Assembly (NCBI GenBank): GCA_003566475.1
Contig: PXDE01000514.1
Location: forward strand, 1 to 7,001
From: PVC group bacterium
Lineage (GTDB): Bacteria; Verrucomicrobiota; Kiritimatiellia; SS1-B-03-39; PXDE01
Reading direction: 5' to 3'
DNA: 7,001 nt
Shown one piece after another: positions 4,835-7,001 of the stretch. Position 1 is the stretch's first letter. Each line of letters starts with the position of its first letter. Made by a program: the position numbers and the translations under genes. The notes below the pieces were generated by a model. The model saw only the letters and a list, made by a program, of their open reading frames with translations. It did no database searches and was not told the DNA's origin.

Positions 4835-5942
4835 CCCCACCGCCCGGCGGCGGCGCCGCCGGGCGGTGCGGGAGCGCCTCCTGCCCTGGTTCGCGACGCA
4901 CGCCCGCCCCCTTCCGTGGCGCTCCCCTCCCCGCGACCCCTACCGGGTCTGGGTGTCCGAGGTCATGCTGCAGCAGACCCGGGTGGACACGGTGGTCGGG
5001 TACTACCGGCGGTTCCTCGAGGCGTTCCCCACCGTGGAGGCCCTGGCCGCCGCCCGGGAGGAGACGGTGCTCAAGCGCTGGGAGGGGCTGGGCTACTATC
5101 GCCGGGCCCGGATGATGCTGCGCACGGCCCGGGCCGTGGTGGCCGACCACGGCGGGCGGTTCCCGGACACCGCCGCCGGCCTGCTCGGTCTGCCCGGGAT
5201 CGGCCCCTACACGGCGGCCGCGGTGGCCAGCCTGGCCTTTGGCGAGCCGGTGCCGGTGCTCGACGGCAATGTGCGGCGGGTGGCCGCCCGGCTGCTCGCG
5301 GAGACCGGCCGGGCCGACCGGCCGGAGACGCAGGCCCGGCTGCGGGAGGCGCTGCGGGAGCTGCTGCCGCGCGGCCGCGCCGGCGAGACCAACGAGGCGC
5401 TCATGGAGTTGGGGGCCACGCTGTGCCGCCCCCGCGCCCCGCGCTGCCCGGCCTGTCCGCTGCGCGGCGTCTGCCGGGCCTGGCGGGAGGGCGATCCCGA
5501 GCGGTTCCCCGTCCTGCCCCGGAAGGCGCCCGTCCCCCGCATCCGGGTGGGGGCGGCGGTCACCGTGGACGGCCGGGGCCGGGTGCTGGTGGCCCGCCGC
5601 CCGTCCGAGGCCATGCTGGGCGGCCTCTGGGAGTTTCCCGGGGGCAAGCTGGAGCCCGGCGAGACCATGGCCGAATGCGTGCGCCGGGAGCTGCTCGAGG
5701 AGCTGGGGGCGGAGGTGCGGGTGGGCGGCCGTCTGCTCACCGTGCGGCACACCTACTCGCACTTCCACATGGAGATGGATGTGCATGCGGCGCGGATCGA
5801 GCGCGGGCGGCCGCAGGCCCTCGGCTGCGCCGCCGTCCGCTGGCTCGCGCCCGCCCGGCTTCGGACCTTGCCCTTCTCCCGGGCCGATCTCAAAGTCATC
5901 GAATGGATCGAACGCGAGGGCCTGCCATGTCCGCCGGACTGA
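4815..5942 (+). CDS. mutY: A/G-specific adenine DNA glycosylase with an intact C-terminal MutT-type Nudix box
   Basis: 375 residues from the ATG at 4815. MutY removes adenine paired with 8-oxoguanine in base excision repair. Visible parts in order: LPWR (33-36); SEVMLQQTRVDT (48-59) with catalytic Glu49; helix-hairpin-helix LPGIGPYTA (126-134) and VLDGNVRRV (148-156) with catalytic Asp150; and the 4Fe-4S motif C-x6-C-x2-C-x5-C at Cys204, 211, 214 and 220. The C-terminal domain (about 243-375) holds a complete Nudix signature, G277-x5-E283-x7-R291-E292-L-x-E295-E296-x-G298. Ordinary MutY C-terminal domains keep the fold but lose these residues. TYSHF at 313-317 fits the 8-oxoG-sensing loop. 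A GTG at 4866 is an alternative start, since residues 8-18 encode a strong hairpin and a run of six Arg. Stop overlaps rsmI by 16 bases. Confidence 0.95.
   Translation: MTSASSDPTARRRRRRAVRERLLPWFATHARPLPWRSPPRDPYRVWVSEVMLQQTRVDTVVGYYRRFLEAFPTVEALAAAREETVLKRWEGLGYYRRARMMLRTARAVVADHGGRFPDTAAGLLGLPGIGPYTAAAVASLAFGEPVPVLDGNVRRVAARLLAETGRADRPETQARLREALRELLPRGRAGETNEALMELGATLCRPRAPRCPACPLRGVCRAWREGDPERFPVLPRKAPVPRIRVGAAVTVDGRGRVLVARRPSEAMLGGLWEFPGGKLEPGETMAECVRRELLEELGAEVRVGGRLLTVRHTYSHFHMEMDVHAARIERGRPQALGCAAVRWLAPARLRTLPFSRADLKVIEWIEREGLPCPPD
4838..4868 (+). promoter_or_regulatory. 14-bp GC-rich hairpin at the lipoprotein/mutY junction
   Basis: CACCGCCCGGCGGC (4838-4851) is the exact reverse complement of GCCGCCGGGCGGTG (4855-4868), with a 3-base loop, GGC. 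It starts 3 bases after the stop codon of the lipoprotein and spans mutY codons 8-18. No T-run follows, so it is not a standard intrinsic terminator. Such a stem would slow ribosomes entering mutY, protect upstream mRNA from 3' exonucleases, or mark an intercistronic gap if mutY really starts at the GTG at 4866. Confidence 0.7.
5916..5920 (+). promoter_or_regulatory. Shine-Dalgarno of rsmI inside mutY
   Basis: GAGGG, 6 bases before the ATG at 5927. It lies within the last codons of mutY and fixes the rsmI start, supporting translational coupling of the two genes. Confidence 0.6.
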
Positions 5943-6685
5943 CCGCCCCCTCCGCCCCGGAGGCCGGGCTGCATGTGGTGGGCACGCCCATCGGGAACCT
6001 GGGCGACATCACCCTCCGCGCCCTGGAGGTGCTGCGCGGGGTGGACGAGATCCTGGCCGAGGACACCCGGCACACCGGGATCCTGCTCCGGCACCACGGC
6101 ATCGGCACCCGGATGCGGAGCTGCCACCAGTTCAACGAGGCGGCCATCCGCGACCGGGTGGTCGCCCGCATCCGCGACGGGGCCGCCCTCGCTCTGGTCA
6201 CCGACGCGGGAACCCCCGGGCTCAGCGATCCCGGCAGCCGCGTGGTGACCGCCTGCCGCGCGGCCGGGCTCGGGGTGTGGACGGTGCCCGGGCCCTCGGC
6301 CCTGGCCGCCGCGGTGTCGGTGAGCGGATGGGATCTGCATGGCTTCGTGTTCCGCGGTTTCCTGCCCCACGGCCCGGGCCGCCGCCGCCGCCTGCTCGCC
6401 GAAGCTCTCGACGCCGGCCTGCCCGTGGTGCTCTACGAGTCGCCCCACCGCCTGCTCCGCCTGCTGGACGACATCCGCGCGCTGGCCCCCGGCGCCCTGG
6501 TGTTCGTAGGCCGCGAACTCACAAAAAAATTCGAGGAGTCGGGGACGGAGCCGGTGGAAACCTGGATCAAACGATTTGATGAAAGGAAACCGAGGGGAGA
6601 GTTTGTGGTCATGGTCCGCCCCGATGGCGGCGGAGCGCCCGAAGGTAAGGTTCGCACCGTTGACACTCCCCATCGCGGGGTCTAG
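5927..6685 (+). CDS. rsmI: 16S rRNA (cytidine-1402 2'-O)-methyltransferase RsmI, short C-terminus
   Basis: 252 residues. RsmI uses S-adenosylmethionine to methylate the 2'-OH of C1402 in the ribosomal decoding centre. The tetrapyrrole-methylase-type fold shows all its signatures: VVGTPIGNLGDITLRA (17-32), AEDTRHTGILLRHHGI (44-59), TDAGTPGLSDPGSRVV (92-107), VPGPSA (120-125), FRGFLP (142-147) and YESPHRL (170-176). The E. coli protein has 286 residues; this one stops soon after GEFVVMVRPDGG and lacks the usual C-terminal helical domain. The start at 5927 is backed by a Shine-Dalgarno and overlaps the mutY end by 16 bases. From about 6523 codon choice changes: AAA, TTT, GAT, GAA, CGA and AGG appear where the rest of the window uses GC-ending codons, starting with a run of seven A (6523-6529). 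Confidence 0.95.
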   Translation: MSAGLTAPSAPEAGLHVVGTPIGNLGDITLRALEVLRGVDEILAEDTRHTGILLRHHGIGTRMRSCHQFNEAAIRDRVVARIRDGAALALVTDAGTPGLSDPGSRVVTACRAAGLGVWTVPGPSALAAAVSVSGWDLHGFVFRGFLPHGPGRRRRLLAEALDAGLPVVLYESPHRLLRLLDDIRALAPGALVFVGRELTKKFEESGTEPVETWIKRFDERKPRGEFVVMVRPDGGGAPEGKVRTVDTPHRGV

Positions 6686-6688
6686 CTT
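6660..6688 (+). promoter_or_regulatory. Sigma70-type promoter for the STAS gene, inside the end of rsmI
   Basis: A perfect TTGACA (6660-6665), a 17-base spacer and TAGCTT (6683-6688), which keeps the TAnnnT pattern. A start near 6695 gives a leader of about 59 bases before the ATG at 6754. The -35 lies within the last rsmI codons and the -10 begins on its stop codon. Confidence 0.5.
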
Positions 6689-6753
6689 CATCATGTGCGG
6701 AGTCTGCGGACCTTCCTGGGGGGCAGGGCGGCGCTGCGGATAGGCACCCTTTT

Positions 6754-7001
6754 ATGACCGAACCGGCAGCCATTACCGACAGTCTGCTTGTCGCGCGCAC
6801 ACCCGACACCGCGCTGGTCCGGGTGGAGGGACGGGGGACCTTCCGCCAGGGGGGGCCGCTCAAGCAGTTTCTCGCGGCCAGCCTTGGCGAAGGGTGCCGC
6901 GAGGTGGTGGTGGACTGCGGCCCATGCCAGGGCATGGACAGCACCTTCATGGGGGTCATCGCCGGCGCCGCCTGCCGGCTTCAGGCCACCCGGGACGGCA
7001 G
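6754..7001 (+). CDS. STAS-domain protein (anti-sigma-factor-antagonist type), N-terminal part, cut by the window edge
   Basis: The first 82 residues are visible. A short leader is followed by a STAS fold: strand ALVRVEGRGTF (20-30), helix PLKQFLAASL (35-44), strand CREVVVDCG (48-56), and the phosphoacceptor region GMDSTFMGVIAGAA (60-73). Ser63 in DST corresponds to the Ser phosphorylated by anti-sigma kinases in SpoIIAA-like proteins. The protein probably binds a serine-kinase/anti-sigma partner that is not visible here. The gene begins 68 bases after rsmI with only a weak Shine-Dalgarno (TAGG at 6741-6744), and its own promoter is likely. The early DCGPC residues (54-58) include an extra Cys pair, Cys55 and Cys58, near the active loop. 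Whether more domains follow cannot be seen. Confidence 0.82.
   Translation, partial: MTEPAAITDSLLVARTPDTALVRVEGRGTFRQGGPLKQFLAASLGEGCREVVVDCGPCQGMDSTFMGVIAGAACRLQATRDG

Noticed and set aside
4916..5926. In-frame upstream extension of rsmI
   Set aside because: It lies in another frame of mutY and has no homology-like features; rsmI has its own Shine-Dalgarno and start at 5927.
6668..6680. CCCC-ATCGC-GGGG stem at the end of rsmI as a terminator
   Set aside because: Four base pairs without a T-run; it falls in the spacer of the likely STAS promoter.

Overview
The window is a strongly GC-rich stretch of a bacterial chromosome. It carries nine protein-coding genes (two cut by the window edges), no RNA genes, no insertion sequence and no CRISPR array. 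The gene mix (thioredoxin, a MutY with an intact MutT-type Nudix box, RsmI, a STAS protein, two lipoproteins, a Thr/Arg-motif tail-anchored protein) and the simple repeats in the long intergenic spaces remind me of environmental PVC-group bacteria (Kiritimatiellota, Verrucomicrobiota, Lentisphaerota). That is recall plus inference; no taxonomic marker in the window settles it.

Layout. 1-1169 (minus): N-terminal part of a clan GH-G (GH63/MGH1-like) alpha-glycosidase running off the left edge. 1281-1574 (plus): small two-helix membrane protein. 1575-1967: a 393-base non-coding stretch with a nested inverted repeat and three short tandem arrays of period 6, 7 and 7. 1968-2585 (plus): lipoprotein with a possible NTF2-like domain. 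2586-2811: convergent intergenic space with two inverted copies of a decamer-based repeat. 2812-3144 (minus): thioredoxin. 3259-4257 (minus): long, low-complexity, acidic-then-basic protein with many T-x-[R/K]-[I/L/V] motifs and one C-terminal membrane helix. 4316-6685 (plus): a tight run of lipoprotein, mutY and rsmI whose reading frames overlap by 20 and 16 bases. 6754-7001 (plus): start of a STAS-domain protein, with a good sigma70-type promoter inside the end of rsmI.

How they fit together. MutY removes adenine mispaired with 8-oxoguanine, and its fused Nudix domain may clean the 8-oxo-dGTP pool. RsmI methylates 16S rRNA. These two housekeeping genes are co-oriented and probably co-transcribed with a lipoprotein of unknown role. 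The thioredoxin lies 114 bases downstream of the Thr/Arg-motif protein on the same strand, so a functional link is possible but unproven.

I do not see a clear new defence or biosynthetic system. The most unusual items are the repetitive tail-anchored protein, a 14-bp GC-only-core hairpin at the lipoprotein/mutY junction, the complete Nudix box in MutY, and the intergenic repeats.
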